Positions 34,992 to 43,850 of a DNA stretch of 64,000 nucleotides are shown in pieces. Position numbers and translations under genes: made by a program. The notes beneath the pieces are model-generated. The model had not been told where the DNA came from, did no database searches, and was given only the letters and a program-made list of their open reading frames with translations. The stretch is from Pseudolachnospira sp051055405 (GTDB taxonomy: Bacteria > Bacillota > Clostridia > Lachnospirales > Lachnospiraceae): NCBI RefSeq assembly GCF_051055405.1, contig NZ_CP167068.1, forward strand, positions 744,001 through 808,000, read 5' to 3'. The stretch's first letter is position 1, and every line of letters starts with the position of its first letter.

Positions 34992-35765
34992 ATGTATCAT
35001 TTTTTTGTGCCAGAGGGGAATGCGTCTGAGGAAGAGATTCGCATTACCGGGCCGGATGTAAATCATATTCGAAACGTTCTTCGAATGAAGCCAGGGGAAA
35101 AAGTCGTAATCAGTGATGGACAGGATCGGGACTGGTATTGTATAATAACAGAGATTACGAAGGATTTTGTTCTAGCAAAAATAGAGCAGGAGGCGGAAGC
35201 ATCGGAGCTTCCTGCGGAACTGATTTTATATCAGGGTCTGCCGAAAAGCGACAAACTGGAATTTATCATACAGAAAGCGGTCGAGCTTGGCGTTTGCCGG
35301 ATTGTTCCAGTCCAGATGAAGCGCTCTGTTGTAAAATGGGAAGAAAAAAAGCAGCAGAATAAACTTTCCCGCTGGAATGCCATCAGCGAGAGCGCAGCAA
35401 AGCAATCAGGCCGCAGTCAGGTGCCTGAAGTATCGGCGGTTCTTTCTATGGAGGCTGCGGCAAAGGATGCGGCGGAACTGGATTTGGTTCTGGTACCCTA
35501 TGAAAATGCCAAAGGCATGCAGGCGACAAGGGAGGCGTTCGGTCTTTTAAGGTCGGGAATGCGTGTGGGGATTTTTATTGGACCGGAAGGAGGTCTGGAG
35601 CCTTCGGAGGTGGAAGGACTGGTTCAGAGAGGCGCTCATGCGATTTCTTTGGGGCGCCGGATTCTCCGTACAGAGACGGCGGGATTGGTAGCTTTAGCGC
35701 TTTGCATGTATGAATTAGAACAACAGGAAGCTGACACGCGGATCGTAGATCGGAGCGAGGTATGA
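34992..35765 (+). CDS. rsmE: 16S rRNA (uracil(1498)-N(3))-methyltransferase RsmE
   Basis: 257 residues with an N-terminal PUA-like domain (HIRNVLRMKPGEKVVISDG, about 25-45) and the SPOUT fold. LYQGLPKSDKLEFIIQKAVELG, the IGPEGGLEPSEVE knot (about 199) and SLGRRILRTETA are RsmE signatures. It methylates U1498 of 16S rRNA in assembled 30S subunits. The gene often follows prmA in Firmicutes. GGGGAGGA precedes the ATG; the TGA overlaps the next start. Confidence 0.96.
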   Translation: MYHFFVPEGNASEEEIRITGPDVNHIRNVLRMKPGEKVVISDGQDRDWYCIITEITKDFVLAKIEQEAEASELPAELILYQGLPKSDKLEFIIQKAVELGVCRIVPVQMKRSVVKWEEKKQQNKLSRWNAISESAAKQSGRSQVPEVSAVLSMEAAAKDAAELDLVLVPYENAKGMQATREAFGLLRSGMRVGIFIGPEGGLEPSEVEGLVQRGAHAISLGRRILRTETAGLVALALCMYELEQQEADTRIVDRSEV

Positions 35766-36946
35766 CCGGAAAGGAACCACTGGAGAAAATGAAGGAAATC
35801 TATTTGGATAATTCGGCGACAACCCAGACTTTTCCGGAAGTCCGGGAAAAGATGATGCAGACCATGGCGGAGGATTTTGGAAACCCGTCTTCGATGCATC
35901 GAAAGGGGATGGACGCAGAACAGTATATTCGATGTGCCAAAAAGCAGATAGCCCGAAGTTTGAAAGTAGAAGAAAAGGAAATCTTTTTCACTTCCGGAGG
36001 GACAGAATCCAATAATCTGGCGATCATTGGGACTGCGATGGCGAATCGGCGCGCGGGGAAACATCTGATTACTTCCGCCATTGAACATCCGTCGGTATCG
36101 GAGACCATGCGATATCTGGAAGAGCAAGGATTTACGGTGACCTATCTGCCAGTGGACGCTCTTGGCCGCGTCTCTGTCGACGCGCTTGTGGACGCTGTCA
36201 CGCCGGAGACGATTCTGGTATCGATCATGGCGGTCAACAATGAGATTGGAACGAGAGAACCCATCGAAGAAATTGGGCCGAAAATCAAGGAGAAAAATCC
36301 CAGTTGTTTGTTTCATGTAGACGCTGTCCAGGGATTTGGAAAATATGTGTACCGGCCGAAGGCGGCAAAAATTGACTTGCTTTCTGTCAGCGCCCATAAG
36401 ATTCATGGGCCAAAAGGCGTTGGATTTTTATACGTCCAAGACGGTGTGAAGATTCGTCCGATTGTTTTCGGCGGAGAACAGCAAAAGGGCTTGCGTTCCG
36501 GCACGGAAAATGTGCCGGGGATCGCTGGTCTTGGGACAGCGGTGGAAGAGATTTATCGGGATCATGAGAGCAGAATCGATCATTTGTATGCCTGTAAGGA
36601 GCGGCTTGTGCAAGGATTGCGGCAGCTCCCCGATGTTACCGTCAATGGACCAGAAGGACGAGAAGGAGCGCCTCATGTGGTCAGCGCCAGCTTTGGCGGA
36701 GTGCGGAGCGAAGTGTTGCTTCATGCGTTGGAGGAAAAGGGGATCTATGTATCCGCTGGTTCGGCCTGTTCGTCCAACCACCCAGGACTCAGCTCTACGC
36801 TGGTATCGATTGGCCTTCCCAAACGCCTGCTGGAAAGCACGCTCCGGTTCAGCATGAGCATTTTTACAACAGAAAAGGAAATTGACGAGACGTTAGCGGA
36901 ATTGGAAGCGCTTCTTCCATTCCTGCGGCGGTTTACGCGGAAATAG
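35762..36946 (+). CDS. nifS: Cysteine desulfurase (NifS/IscS family, class V aminotransferase)
   Basis: 394 residues. Start ATG 35762 overlaps the rsmE TGA (ATGA); ATG 35789 would also fit, since family proteins begin near IYLDNSATT. PLP lysine is in SAHKIHGPKG (about residue 211) and the catalytic cysteine is in SAGSACSSNHPG (about 335). It converts cysteine to alanine and passes a persulfide on. With thiI directly downstream, the likely acceptor is ThiI for 4-thiouridine in tRNA, as for the NifZ/ThiI pairing in Bacillus. Fe-S assembly is an alternative, but no IscU is nearby. Confidence 0.95.
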   Translation: MTGKEPLEKMKEIYLDNSATTQTFPEVREKMMQTMAEDFGNPSSMHRKGMDAEQYIRCAKKQIARSLKVEEKEIFFTSGGTESNNLAIIGTAMANRRAGKHLITSAIEHPSVSETMRYLEEQGFTVTYLPVDALGRVSVDALVDAVTPETILVSIMAVNNEIGTREPIEEIGPKIKEKNPSCLFHVDAVQGFGKYVYRPKAAKIDLLSVSAHKIHGPKGVGFLYVQDGVKIRPIVFGGEQQKGLRSGTENVPGIAGLGTAVEEIYRDHESRIDHLYACKERLVQGLRQLPDVTVNGPEGREGAPHVVSASFGGVRSEVLLHALEEKGIYVSAGSACSSNHPGLSSTLVSIGLPKRLLESTLRFSMSIFTTEKEIDETLAELEALLPFLRRFTRK

Positions 36947-36958
36947 AAGGAGAGAAAT

Positions 36959-38140
36959 ATGATATTCCAGGCATTTTTGATCAAATATGCGGAAATTGGG
37001 ATCAAGGGAAAAAACAGGTATGTCTTTGAAGATATGCTGGTCAGCCAGATTGCCCATGCGCTGAAAAAGGTAGAAGGGCGTTTTTCCGTCAGCAAAACCC
37101 AGGGGCGTATCTATGTCAATGCGGAAACTGCATATGACTATGAAGAAACCGTGGATGCGCTTCAACATGTATTTGGCGTTGCTGGGATTTGCCCCCTGCT
37201 CCAGGTGGAAGATCACGGATTTGAGGATTTGTGCCGTCAGGTAGTCGCTTATATGGATGAGATGTATCCCGACAAGCATATGACCTTTAAGGTGATGGCC
37301 CGCCGGGCGCGTAAAGATTATCCCATGGATTCCAATGAGATCAACTGTAGGATTGGGGAGGCTGTGCTGGATGCGTTCCCGGATATCCGGGTAGACGTGC
37401 ACCACCCGGATGTTTTCTTAAACATCGAAGTGCGGGAGCTGATCAATATCTATTCCGAGATTATTCCAGGCCCCGGAGGAATGCCGGTAGGTACCAATGG
37501 AAAAGGTATGCTTTTGCTTTCCGGCGGGATTGATAGTCCGGTGGCCGGCTATATGGTGTCGAAGCGAGGCGTGCGGATTGACGCCGTTTATTTTCACGCG
37601 CCGCCCTATACCAGCGACCGGGCAAAACAGAAGGTAGTAGATTTAGCGCAGACGATTTCCAGCTATACAGGACCGATTCACCTTCATGTGGTAAATTTTA
37701 CCGAGATACAGCTTTATATTTATGAAACTTGTCCCCATGAGGAATTGACGATCTTGATGCGGCGGTATATGATGCGAATTGCCGAACGGCTGGCGGAAAC
37801 GAGCGGATGTCAGGCGTTGATTACAGGCGAGAGTATTGGACAGGTAGCTTCTCAGACGATGCAGAGTTTAGCCGCGACCAACGACGTATGTACGATACCG
37901 GTATTCCGTCCAGTCATCGCTTTTGATAAGCAGGATATCGTGGACATCGCCAAGAAGATCAAAACCTATGAGACTTCTATCCAGCCTTTTGAAGACTGCT
38001 GTACAATTTTTGTGGCAAAACATCCGGTGACAAAGCCGAATTTAAATATCATCCGGCGTTCGGAGAAAAAGCTGACAAAGATCGACGAGATGGTAGAACA
38101 GGCTTTGGAGACAGTTGAAGTAATTTTGGTAGGGGAATAA
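36959..38140 (+). CDS. thiI: tRNA 4-thiouridine synthase ThiI
   Basis: 393 residues: NFLD and THUMP RNA-binding domains (about 1-165), then a PP-loop ATPase domain with LLLSGGIDSPVAGYM (about 182-196). The protein stops after this domain, without the rhodanese domain seen in E. coli ThiI (482 residues), as usual in Firmicutes. It adenylates U8 of tRNA and transfers sulfur from a desulfurase; the neighbour supplies that. AGGAGAG precedes ATG 36959, 12 nt after the desulfurase stop. Confidence 0.96.
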   Translation: MIFQAFLIKYAEIGIKGKNRYVFEDMLVSQIAHALKKVEGRFSVSKTQGRIYVNAETAYDYEETVDALQHVFGVAGICPLLQVEDHGFEDLCRQVVAYMDEMYPDKHMTFKVMARRARKDYPMDSNEINCRIGEAVLDAFPDIRVDVHHPDVFLNIEVRELINIYSEIIPGPGGMPVGTNGKGMLLLSGGIDSPVAGYMVSKRGVRIDAVYFHAPPYTSDRAKQKVVDLAQTISSYTGPIHLHVVNFTEIQLYIYETCPHEELTILMRRYMMRIAERLAETSGCQALITGESIGQVASQTMQSLAATNDVCTIPVFRPVIAFDKQDIVDIAKKIKTYETSIQPFEDCCTIFVAKHPVTKPNLNIIRRSEKKLTKIDEMVEQALETVEVILVGE

Positions 38141-38181
38141 ACAGGAATTTTCTGTGAAATCAGAGAAATTTCCTATGAAAT

Positions 38182-38208
38182 TAAAAAGTGTGCGCCGGGG
38201 CGCACACT
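38182..38208 (-). terminator. Terminator of the HPr-like gene
   Basis: AGTGTGCGCC (38187-38196) pairs with GGCGCACACT (38199-38208). Read on the minus strand the stem is followed by TTTTTAATT. It touches the stop codon of the minus-strand gene and also closes the thiI side. Confidence 0.85.
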
Positions 38209-38443
38209 AGTCTTTGTAGAGATATGGTTCCAGTAATTGAAGCATTTCGTCTATATTAGAGTCAGAATGAATATTCAGCGTGATCGGTTTAGAAAGATCC
38301 AAGCTGAATATGCCCATGATCGATTTGGCATCCACGACATAGCGTCCGGAGATTAAATCAAAATCTGTGGGAAAATAGGTGATATCGCTGACAAAACTTT
38401 TGACTTTATCGATCGAATCTAAGACAAGTTGTACGGATGTCAT
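38207..38443 (-). CDS. HPr/Crh-like PTS phosphocarrier family protein lacking His15
   Basis: 78 residues from ATG 38443 (AAGGGGGAA upstream on the minus strand; an earlier in-frame start would lack a site). The C-terminal half fits the HPr fold, with V-D-A-K-S-I-M-G-I-F-S-L matching the N-L-K-S-I-M-G segment around Ser46 of HPr; here it is Ser41. The active-site GLHARP segment with His15 is absent. HPr-like proteins with Ser46 but no His15 (Crh in Bacillus) act in catabolite repression after phosphorylation by HPrK. A regulatory rather than sugar-transport role is thus likely. It is a single gene, opposite to its neighbours. Confidence 0.82.
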   Translation of the reverse strand: MTSVQLVLDSIDKVKSFVSDITYFPTDFDLISGRYVVDAKSIMGIFSLDLSKPITLNIHSDSNIDEMLQLLEPYLYKD

Positions 38444-38518
38444 AGGTAGTTCCCCCTTTTTGTTTTCCTCTATAGTAGTCCGGCCCTGAAAAAAAGTCAA
38501 GCATTAGGAGCGAAAACC

Positions 38519-39796
38519 ATGAAAAAAGTAGCGTTTCATAATTTGGGCTGTAAGGTGAATGCCTATGAAACGGAAGCGATGCTGCAGCAGCTAAAAACCC
38601 GGGGATATGAAGTGGTTTCTTTTGAGGAGACGGCGGATGTCTATGTGGTCAACACTTGTTCGGTAACGAATATGGCGGATCGTAAATCCAGACAGATGCT
38701 GCATCGGGCGAAAAAAAAGAATCCGGACGCCTTGGTGGTGGCAGTTGGATGCTATGCACAGGCAGATCCGGACCGGGCCTTATCGGATGAAGCCGTTGAT
38801 CTGGTGATCGGAAACGATCAAAAGGGACGTTTGGCGGATCTGATTGAAGCGCGGGAAAATGGTATCATAGATATTGGAGCGGTGCGGGAGTACGAGAAAA
38901 TTTCTGTATCAGGCAGCGAGGAACGCACAAGAGCTTTTCTAAAAATTCAAGATGGATGCAATCAGTTTTGCAGTTATTGTCTAATTCCTTATGTGCGGGG
39001 GCGGGTGAGAAGCCGTCGGGAAGCAGAGATCCTGGATGAGGCCGGACGATTGAGCGCTCAGGGTTTTCGGGAAGTCGTGCTGACAGGGATTCATCTAAGC
39101 TCCTACGGACTGGATTTTGAAGAAGAGACGATGGGAACGCCTCTTCTTTCCCTGATTGAGAAATTATCGAAAATACCGGATATTGCCCGCATTCGCCTTG
39201 GCTCTTTGGAACCCCGGATTGTGACAGAGGAATTTGCCCGGACGCTTGCTGCAAATCCGAAAGTCTGTCCTCATTTTCACTTATCGTTACAGAGCGGATG
39301 CGATGAAACGTTAAAACGGATGAATCGCCGCTATACCACTGGGGAATACTATGAAAAATGTGGAATTCTCCGGGCGCACTTTACTCATCCGGCAATTACC
39401 ACGGATGTGATTGTTGGTTTTCCGGGGGAAACCGAAGAAGAATTTGAAACGACCCGGAAATTTTTAGAGCGTGTGGAATTTTACGAGATGCATGTCTTTA
39501 AATTTTCCAGACGAAAAGGAACGCGGGCAGATCGAATGCCGGATCAAATACCCGAATCGGTGAAGGCGGAGCGCAGCGCCGTATTGTTGGAGATGACGGA
39601 GCGGCATTCGAGGAAATTTCGGCAGTTCTATGAGGGAAAGCAGGAGGAAATTTTACTGGAAACGGAGGTAGTGCGATCGGGAAAGACTCTATACGAGGGA
39701 TATACCAAAGAATATGTAAAAGGATATGCCGAAACAAAAGACCATTTCCCGGGACAACTTGCGACGGTAATTTTGGGAGGAGAAAACGGTTTTTGA
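38519..39796 (+). CDS. mtaB: tRNA (N(6)-L-threonylcarbamoyladenosine(37)-C(2))-methylthiotransferase MtaB
   Basis: 425 residues. UPF0004 domain with FHNLGCKVNAYETEAM and two further cysteines (NTCSV, VGCYA) holds one [4Fe-4S] cluster, radical SAM motif DGCNQFCSYCLIPYVRG (about 144) holds the second, and a TRAM domain ends the protein. The starting L-G-C-K-V-N-x-Y-E motif separates MtaB from MiaB and RimO. It makes ms2t6A at tRNA position 37. AGGAG precedes the ATG. Confidence 0.96.
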   Translation: MKKVAFHNLGCKVNAYETEAMLQQLKTRGYEVVSFEETADVYVVNTCSVTNMADRKSRQMLHRAKKKNPDALVVAVGCYAQADPDRALSDEAVDLVIGNDQKGRLADLIEARENGIIDIGAVREYEKISVSGSEERTRAFLKIQDGCNQFCSYCLIPYVRGRVRSRREAEILDEAGRLSAQGFREVVLTGIHLSSYGLDFEEETMGTPLLSLIEKLSKIPDIARIRLGSLEPRIVTEEFARTLAANPKVCPHFHLSLQSGCDETLKRMNRRYTTGEYYEKCGILRAHFTHPAITTDVIVGFPGETEEEFETTRKFLERVEFYEMHVFKFSRRKGTRADRMPDQIPESVKAERSAVLLEMTERHSRKFRQFYEGKQEEILLETEVVRSGKTLYEGYTKEYVKGYAETKDHFPGQLATVILGGENGF

Positions 39797-39939
39797 CGCA
39801 GGAAACGTTTGCATCTGCATTTTGTGGGATTCTTGGTTACAATATCAGAATTCTTTGGGACAACATCGGAAAGTCTGCTTGCTTCTTTGAAAAAATTGTA
39901 TTAGAATAGAGTGGAATATGAGTGAAGGACGTGATGGTT

Positions 39940-40206
39940 ATGGCAGATATGCAGAGAACACAGAGCTTCGTGACTGTACAGGAAAAAAAGATCGAAGTTC
40001 GAGAGGTATTAGAGCGTGTGTATCAGGCGCTGACGGAAAAGGGGTATAACCCGGTGAATCAGATTGTCGGGTATATCATGTCCGGCGATCCGACCTATAT
40101 CACCAGTTATGCAGGAGCCCGAAACCTGATCTCCAAGGTGGAGAGAGATGAGATTTTGGAAGAACTGATGAAGGTATATATTGAGATGATGCAGTCCAGA
40201 TACTAG
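39940..40206 (+). CDS. ireB: IreB family regulatory phosphoprotein (DUF965)
   Basis: 88 residues if ATG 39940 is used; GTG 39922 and ATG 39934 are in frame, and the GAAGGA site at 39924-39929 fits 39940 best. EKGYNPVNQIVGYIMSGDPTYI...ARNLISKVERDEILEELMK is the highly conserved family core. In Enterococcus IreB is phosphorylated on its N-terminal threonines by the IreK Ser/Thr kinase and controls cephalosporin resistance; the N-terminus here has T in RTQSFVT. It is the first gene of the yrzL-yrrK-yrzB-type cluster. TTGCTT-17-TAGAAT at 39879-39907 is a weak promoter candidate. Confidence 0.93.
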   Translation: MADMQRTQSFVTVQEKKIEVREVLERVYQALTEKGYNPVNQIVGYIMSGDPTYITSYAGARNLISKVERDEILEELMKVYIEMMQSRY

Positions 40207-40214
40207 GAGGGAAC

Positions 40215-40640
40215 ATGCGGATACTGGGTTTGGACTATGGAAGTATAACGGTAGGGGTAGCGATCAGCGACCCTTTGGGTATTACGGCCCAAGGATTGGA
40301 GACGATTACCCGGCCAGCGGAAAATAAACTGCGCCGGACTTTAGCTAGAATCGTCGAGTTGGTACAGGAATATCAGGTAGAGAAGATCGTGTTGGGATTT
40401 CCGAAAAATATGAATAATACCGTGGGAGAACGCGGCGAGAAGGCGCTGGAATTTAAGACGCAGTTGGAGCGCCGGACCGGTCTCCCCGTTCTTATGTGGG
40501 ACGAGCGTCTGACGACCGTCGCCGCTAACCGGACGTTGATGGAGACCGGCGTTCGGAGGGAAAATCGGAAGGAGGTAATCGATCAGATTGCTGCTGCGTT
40601 GATTTTGCAGGGGTATCTGGATTCGATTCATGTAGAATAG
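40215..40640 (+). CDS. ruvX: Holliday junction resolvase RuvX (YqgF)
   Basis: 141 residues with an RNase H-like fold. MRILGLDYGSITVGVAISD carries the first acidic residue (Asp7), VLGFPKNMNNTVGERGE is the middle motif, and WDERLTTVAAN carries the next acidic pair. It is reported to act on Holliday junctions or on pre-16S rRNA processing. It lies 8 nt after ireB with AGGAGG as site, and its TAG overlaps the next GTG start. Confidence 0.96.
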   Translation: MRILGLDYGSITVGVAISDPLGITAQGLETITRPAENKLRRTLARIVELVQEYQVEKIVLGFPKNMNNTVGERGEKALEFKTQLERRTGLPVLMWDERLTTVAANRTLMETGVRRENRKEVIDQIAAALILQGYLDSIHVE

Positions 40641-40900
40641 TGGAGGAAAAGTTAACATTCACCGGTGAAAACGGGGAAGAAATTGAATTTTATATTTTAG
40701 AAAGCACCCGCATTGGCGGTGTGGATTATATCTTGGCGACCGACGCCGCTGCAGGCGACGGAGATTGCTATCTTTTCAAGGACAGATCAGACAGCGGGGA
40801 TGCGACGGCAGTCTATGAACTGGTGGACGACGAGAACGAGATGGAGTATCTGATGTCTGTATTCGCTGAGCTGCTGGATGATGTGGACCTGGAATTTTAA
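40640..40900 (+). CDS. DUF1292 protein (YrzB-like)
   Basis: 86 residues, very acidic. The start is GTG 40640, sharing one base with the ruvX TAG, with no good site of its own, so it is probably translated by coupling. It matches the DUF1292 pattern: F-x-L-E-S-T-x-x-x-G-x-x-Y-x-L, then acidic loop and MEYLMSVFAELLDD. Function is unknown; the order ireB-ruvX-DUF1292 is kept across Firmicutes. The downstream leader (40901-41009) has an AGAAAGC-TT-GCTTTCT hairpin at 40927-40942. Confidence 0.9.
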   Translation: MEEKLTFTGENGEEIEFYILESTRIGGVDYILATDAAAGDGDCYLFKDRSDSGDATAVYELVDDENEMEYLMSVFAELLDDVDLEF

Positions 40901-41009
40901 TTTTTTATTGTAAGAAACAGAGGGAGAGAAAGCTTGCTTTCTGTGGCCTTAGTTTCTCACGTACACAAAACGAAGACGAGAACGGAAATAAGAAATAGGA
41001 GGTTATTTT

Positions 41010-42674
41010 TTGAAGAAACAAGACAATTTAAGATTGAAAGTCATTCCTCTTGGCGGACTGGAGCAGATTGGAATGAATATGACTGCCTTCGAGTACGGAG
41101 ACAGTATCATTGTGGTGGACTGCGGCCTTTGTTTTCCATCCGACGACATGCTGGGAATCGATCTGGTGATCCCGGATGTCACGTATCTGGTGGAAAACAT
41201 TCATAAGGTGAAGGGGTTCTTTATTACCCATGGTCATGAAGACCATATCGGGGCGCTTCCCTACGTATTAAAGCAAGTACCGGTGCCGGTTTATGGAACG
41301 AAATTGACCCTCGGCATCGTTGAAAATAAGCTAAAGGAACATGCGATTCCGAAAAATATCAAGCGGAAGGTCGTGCGCTACGGACAGTCCATCAATGTTG
41401 GCGATTTCCGGGTGGAGTTTATCCGGGTCAATCACAGTATTGTGGACGCGGCGGCGCTTGCAATCTTTACTCCGGTAGGCACGCTGATTCATACCGGGGA
41501 CTTTAAGATCGACTATACGCCGGTTTTTGGCGATCCAGCGGATCTGTCTCGATTTGCGGAACTGGGAAAAAAAGGCGTTTTGGCACTGCTCTGTGAGAGC
41601 ACAAACGTGATGCGGGAAGGCTTTACCATGTCGGAGCGGACGGTGGGGAAGACCTTTGACGCCCTGTTTGCGGAGCACGAAAATAGCCGGATTATTGTGG
41701 CGACCTTTGCGTCCAATGTGGACCGGGTGCAGCAGATTATCAATACGGCCTATAAGTATGGCAGGAAAGTAGTTGTGGAAGGGCGGAGTATGGTCAATAT
41801 CATCGCCACCGCTCAAGAATTGGGATATATAAAGATTCCGGACGGCTGCTTGATCGAAATTGAAAAGCTGAAGAATTATCCCAAGGAAAAAACGGTGCTG
41901 ATCACCACCGGAAGCCAGGGCGAGTCCATGGCCGCTTTATCCCGGATGGCGGCCAGCATTCACCGAAAAGTATCGATTGAGCCGGGAGACACGATCATTT
42001 TAAGTTCCACGCCGATTCCGGGCAATGAGAAGGCCGTTTCCAAAGTAATCAATGAACTGGCTCAGTTGGGAGCAAACGTGATTTTTCAGGATACCCATGT
42101 GTCCGGCCATGCCTGCCAGGAAGAGATCAAGCTGATCTATTCTCTGGTAAAGCCAAAGTACTCGATTCCGATTCATGGCGAGTACCGTCATCTGCAGACC
42201 CATGCCCGTCTGGTGCAGGATATGGGGCTCCCTAAGGAAAATGTTTTTGTGATGCACTCCGGAGAAGTCTTGGAGATGGATGAGCAGTCTGCGGGTATCA
42301 ATGGCCATGTGCAGGTGGGGTCTGTCCTGGTGGATGGTCTTGGCGTCGGCGACGTGGGAAATATTGTGCTTCGAGATAGACAGACGCTGGCCCAGCATGG
42401 TATAATTATTGTAGTGGCGGTTTTGGAACGGGGAACCAATCAGCTTTTGGCAGGACCGGATATTGTAACCCGCGGATTCGTTTATGTACGGGAGGCCGAG
42501 GAATTGATGGAGGATGCCAAGAGCGTTGTGCTGGGCTCCATCATGGAATGTCAGGACAAGCGGGTAACCGATTGGAGCAAGATCAAGAATGTGATTCGCG
42601 ATGACCTGAACGATTATCTGTGGAAACGGATGAAACGGAGTCCCATGATACTGCCGATTATTATGGAGGCCTAA
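41010..42674 (+). CDS. rnjA: Ribonuclease J
   Basis: 554 residues. TTG start at 41010, 7 nt after AGGAGGT; no better start exists. Metallo-beta-lactamase motif H74-G-H76-E-D78-H79, then beta-CASP domain and the PIHGEYRHLQTHARL segment (about 390), and a C-terminal domain. It is a 5'-3' exo- and endoribonuclease central to mRNA decay and rRNA maturation in Firmicutes. It lies between the ruvX-DUF1292 and mltG-trmR parts of a cluster that in Bacillus is continuous. The leader hairpin could allow self-control. Confidence 0.95.
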   Translation: MKKQDNLRLKVIPLGGLEQIGMNMTAFEYGDSIIVVDCGLCFPSDDMLGIDLVIPDVTYLVENIHKVKGFFITHGHEDHIGALPYVLKQVPVPVYGTKLTLGIVENKLKEHAIPKNIKRKVVRYGQSINVGDFRVEFIRVNHSIVDAAALAIFTPVGTLIHTGDFKIDYTPVFGDPADLSRFAELGKKGVLALLCESTNVMREGFTMSERTVGKTFDALFAEHENSRIIVATFASNVDRVQQIINTAYKYGRKVVVEGRSMVNIIATAQELGYIKIPDGCLIEIEKLKNYPKEKTVLITTGSQGESMAALSRMAASIHRKVSIEPGDTIILSSTPIPGNEKAVSKVINELAQLGANVIFQDTHVSGHACQEEIKLIYSLVKPKYSIPIHGEYRHLQTHARLVQDMGLPKENVFVMHSGEVLEMDEQSAGINGHVQVGSVLVDGLGVGDVGNIVLRDRQTLAQHGIIIVVAVLERGTNQLLAGPDIVTRGFVYVREAEELMEDAKSVVLGSIMECQDKRVTDWSKIKNVIRDDLNDYLWKRMKRSPMILPIIMEA

Positions 42675-42697
42675 AAAGGACACGGTCAGGAGGGAGC

Positions 42698-43180
42698 ATG
42701 AAAAAGAAGAAGGACAGACTGAAAACCTTAGATACGGTAACCAGGATTCTCAGCCGGTTTGGTATCCGCATTGTGATTTATGGAGCGCTGGCTGTTTTGT
42801 TCTACGTTGGAATTACAGAAGCGTATGCCTTTGGGTATTCGGTGTTTACCTCTGATCCGGTTTCGGTGGAGCCCGGAACCGATATTACCGTGACGATTGA
42901 GGATGAGATGGACTCGTCTCAGATCGCGGCGCTCTTAAAAGAGAAAGGCGTGATTCGGGACGAACAGGTATTTACAGTGCAGGAATTGCTTTATACCAGC
43001 AAAAAGTATAGAATCCGTCCAGGAACCTATGTCTTAAATACTTCCTGGAGTGCGACGGAAATCATTGCGTTTATGGCAAAGGAACCAGAGACTACGGAAG
43101 AAACGACAGCTTTGGCTGGGGCGGCGTCCCAGTCCAGCAAGGCGGCGGAAAGTACAAAAAATACAGAGGCGCAGGATTGA
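42698..43180 (+). CDS. Short MltG/YceG-like membrane protein (no transglycosylase domain)
   Basis: 160 residues from ATG 42698 (AGGAGGGAG before); an in-frame opening upstream lies inside rnjA. A basic N-terminus is followed by one membrane helix (about 27-46). The outer part has the LysM-like fold of MltG (DMDSSQIAALLKEKGVIRDE...YRIRPGTYVLNTSWSATEIIAFM, about 75-128) and then a low-complexity Thr/Ala/Glu tail. Full MltG is about 340-380 residues with a catalytic Glu domain that is absent here. It holds the conserved mltG place before trmR. It may be a binding or regulatory version. Its stop shares one base with the trmR start. Confidence 0.8.
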   Translation: MKKKKDRLKTLDTVTRILSRFGIRIVIYGALAVLFYVGITEAYAFGYSVFTSDPVSVEPGTDITVTIEDEMDSSQIAALLKEKGVIRDEQVFTVQELLYTSKKYRIRPGTYVLNTSWSATEIIAFMAKEPETTEETTALAGAASQSSKAAESTKNTEAQD

Positions 43181-43842
43181 TGGATCAGGAACGGCTTCGG
43201 GTATATCTTTCCTCCTTGGAGCAGACGCCATCGCCTTTGATCGAGGAGATCGAAGCCCATGCGGCGGCGAACTTTGTCCCCATTATCCGTAAGGAAACGG
43301 CGGCTCTTTTAAAGACATTGATTGCTTTAAAACAGCCAAAGGAGATTTTGGAAGTGGGGACGGCTACTGGTTATTCTGCTCTTCGGATGTGCGAGGCGCT
43401 CCGAAAGGATGGAAAAATTACCACGATTGAAAAATACGAAAAGCGGATTCCGATTGCCCAGGAGAATTTTCGCCGGGCGGGGGAGGAAGATAGAATTACG
43501 TTGATCGAAGGGGATGCGGCTAAAGTTTTGGCGACTTTGGCCGGTCCCTATGATTTTATTTTTATGGATGCGGCCAAGGGACAGTATTTGGCGTTTCTGC
43601 CGGATGTGCTGCGGCTGCTTCCGGAAGGCGGCGTGTTGGTGACGGATAATGTGTTCCAGGACGGTACGCTGCTGGAATCCCGCTACGCGGTCAGCCGGCG
43701 TGACCGTACGATACATGCCAGGCTGCGGGAGTATCTCTATGAGTTGAAACACCGGGAAGATCTGGAAACAGCAGTAGTGCCGGTAGGCGACGGCGTGACG
43801 ATCAGCGTGAAAGTGGCGTCCGGCGGAAAAAGGGACAAGTGA
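43180..43842 (+). CDS. trmR: tRNA 5-hydroxyuridine methyltransferase TrmR (O-methyltransferase family 3)
   Basis: 220 residues. ATG 43180 overlaps the previous TGA by one base. A SAM-dependent O-methyltransferase fold is clear: EILEVGTATGYSALRM (about 54-68), ITTIEKYEKR, and FIFMDAAKGQY (about 126-136) with the metal-binding Asp, then LVTDNVFQDG. In Bacillus TrmR (YrrM), in the same place before the U32 peptidases, methylates 5-hydroxyuridine at tRNA position 34. The neighbour trhP makes that hydroxyl. The context strongly supports this role. Confidence 0.9.
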   Translation: MDQERLRVYLSSLEQTPSPLIEEIEAHAAANFVPIIRKETAALLKTLIALKQPKEILEVGTATGYSALRMCEALRKDGKITTIEKYEKRIPIAQENFRRAGEEDRITLIEGDAAKVLATLAGPYDFIFMDAAKGQYLAFLPDVLRLLPEGGVLVTDNVFQDGTLLESRYAVSRRDRTIHARLREYLYELKHREDLETAVVPVGDGVTISVKVASGGKRDK

Positions 43843-43850
43843 GGAGAAAT

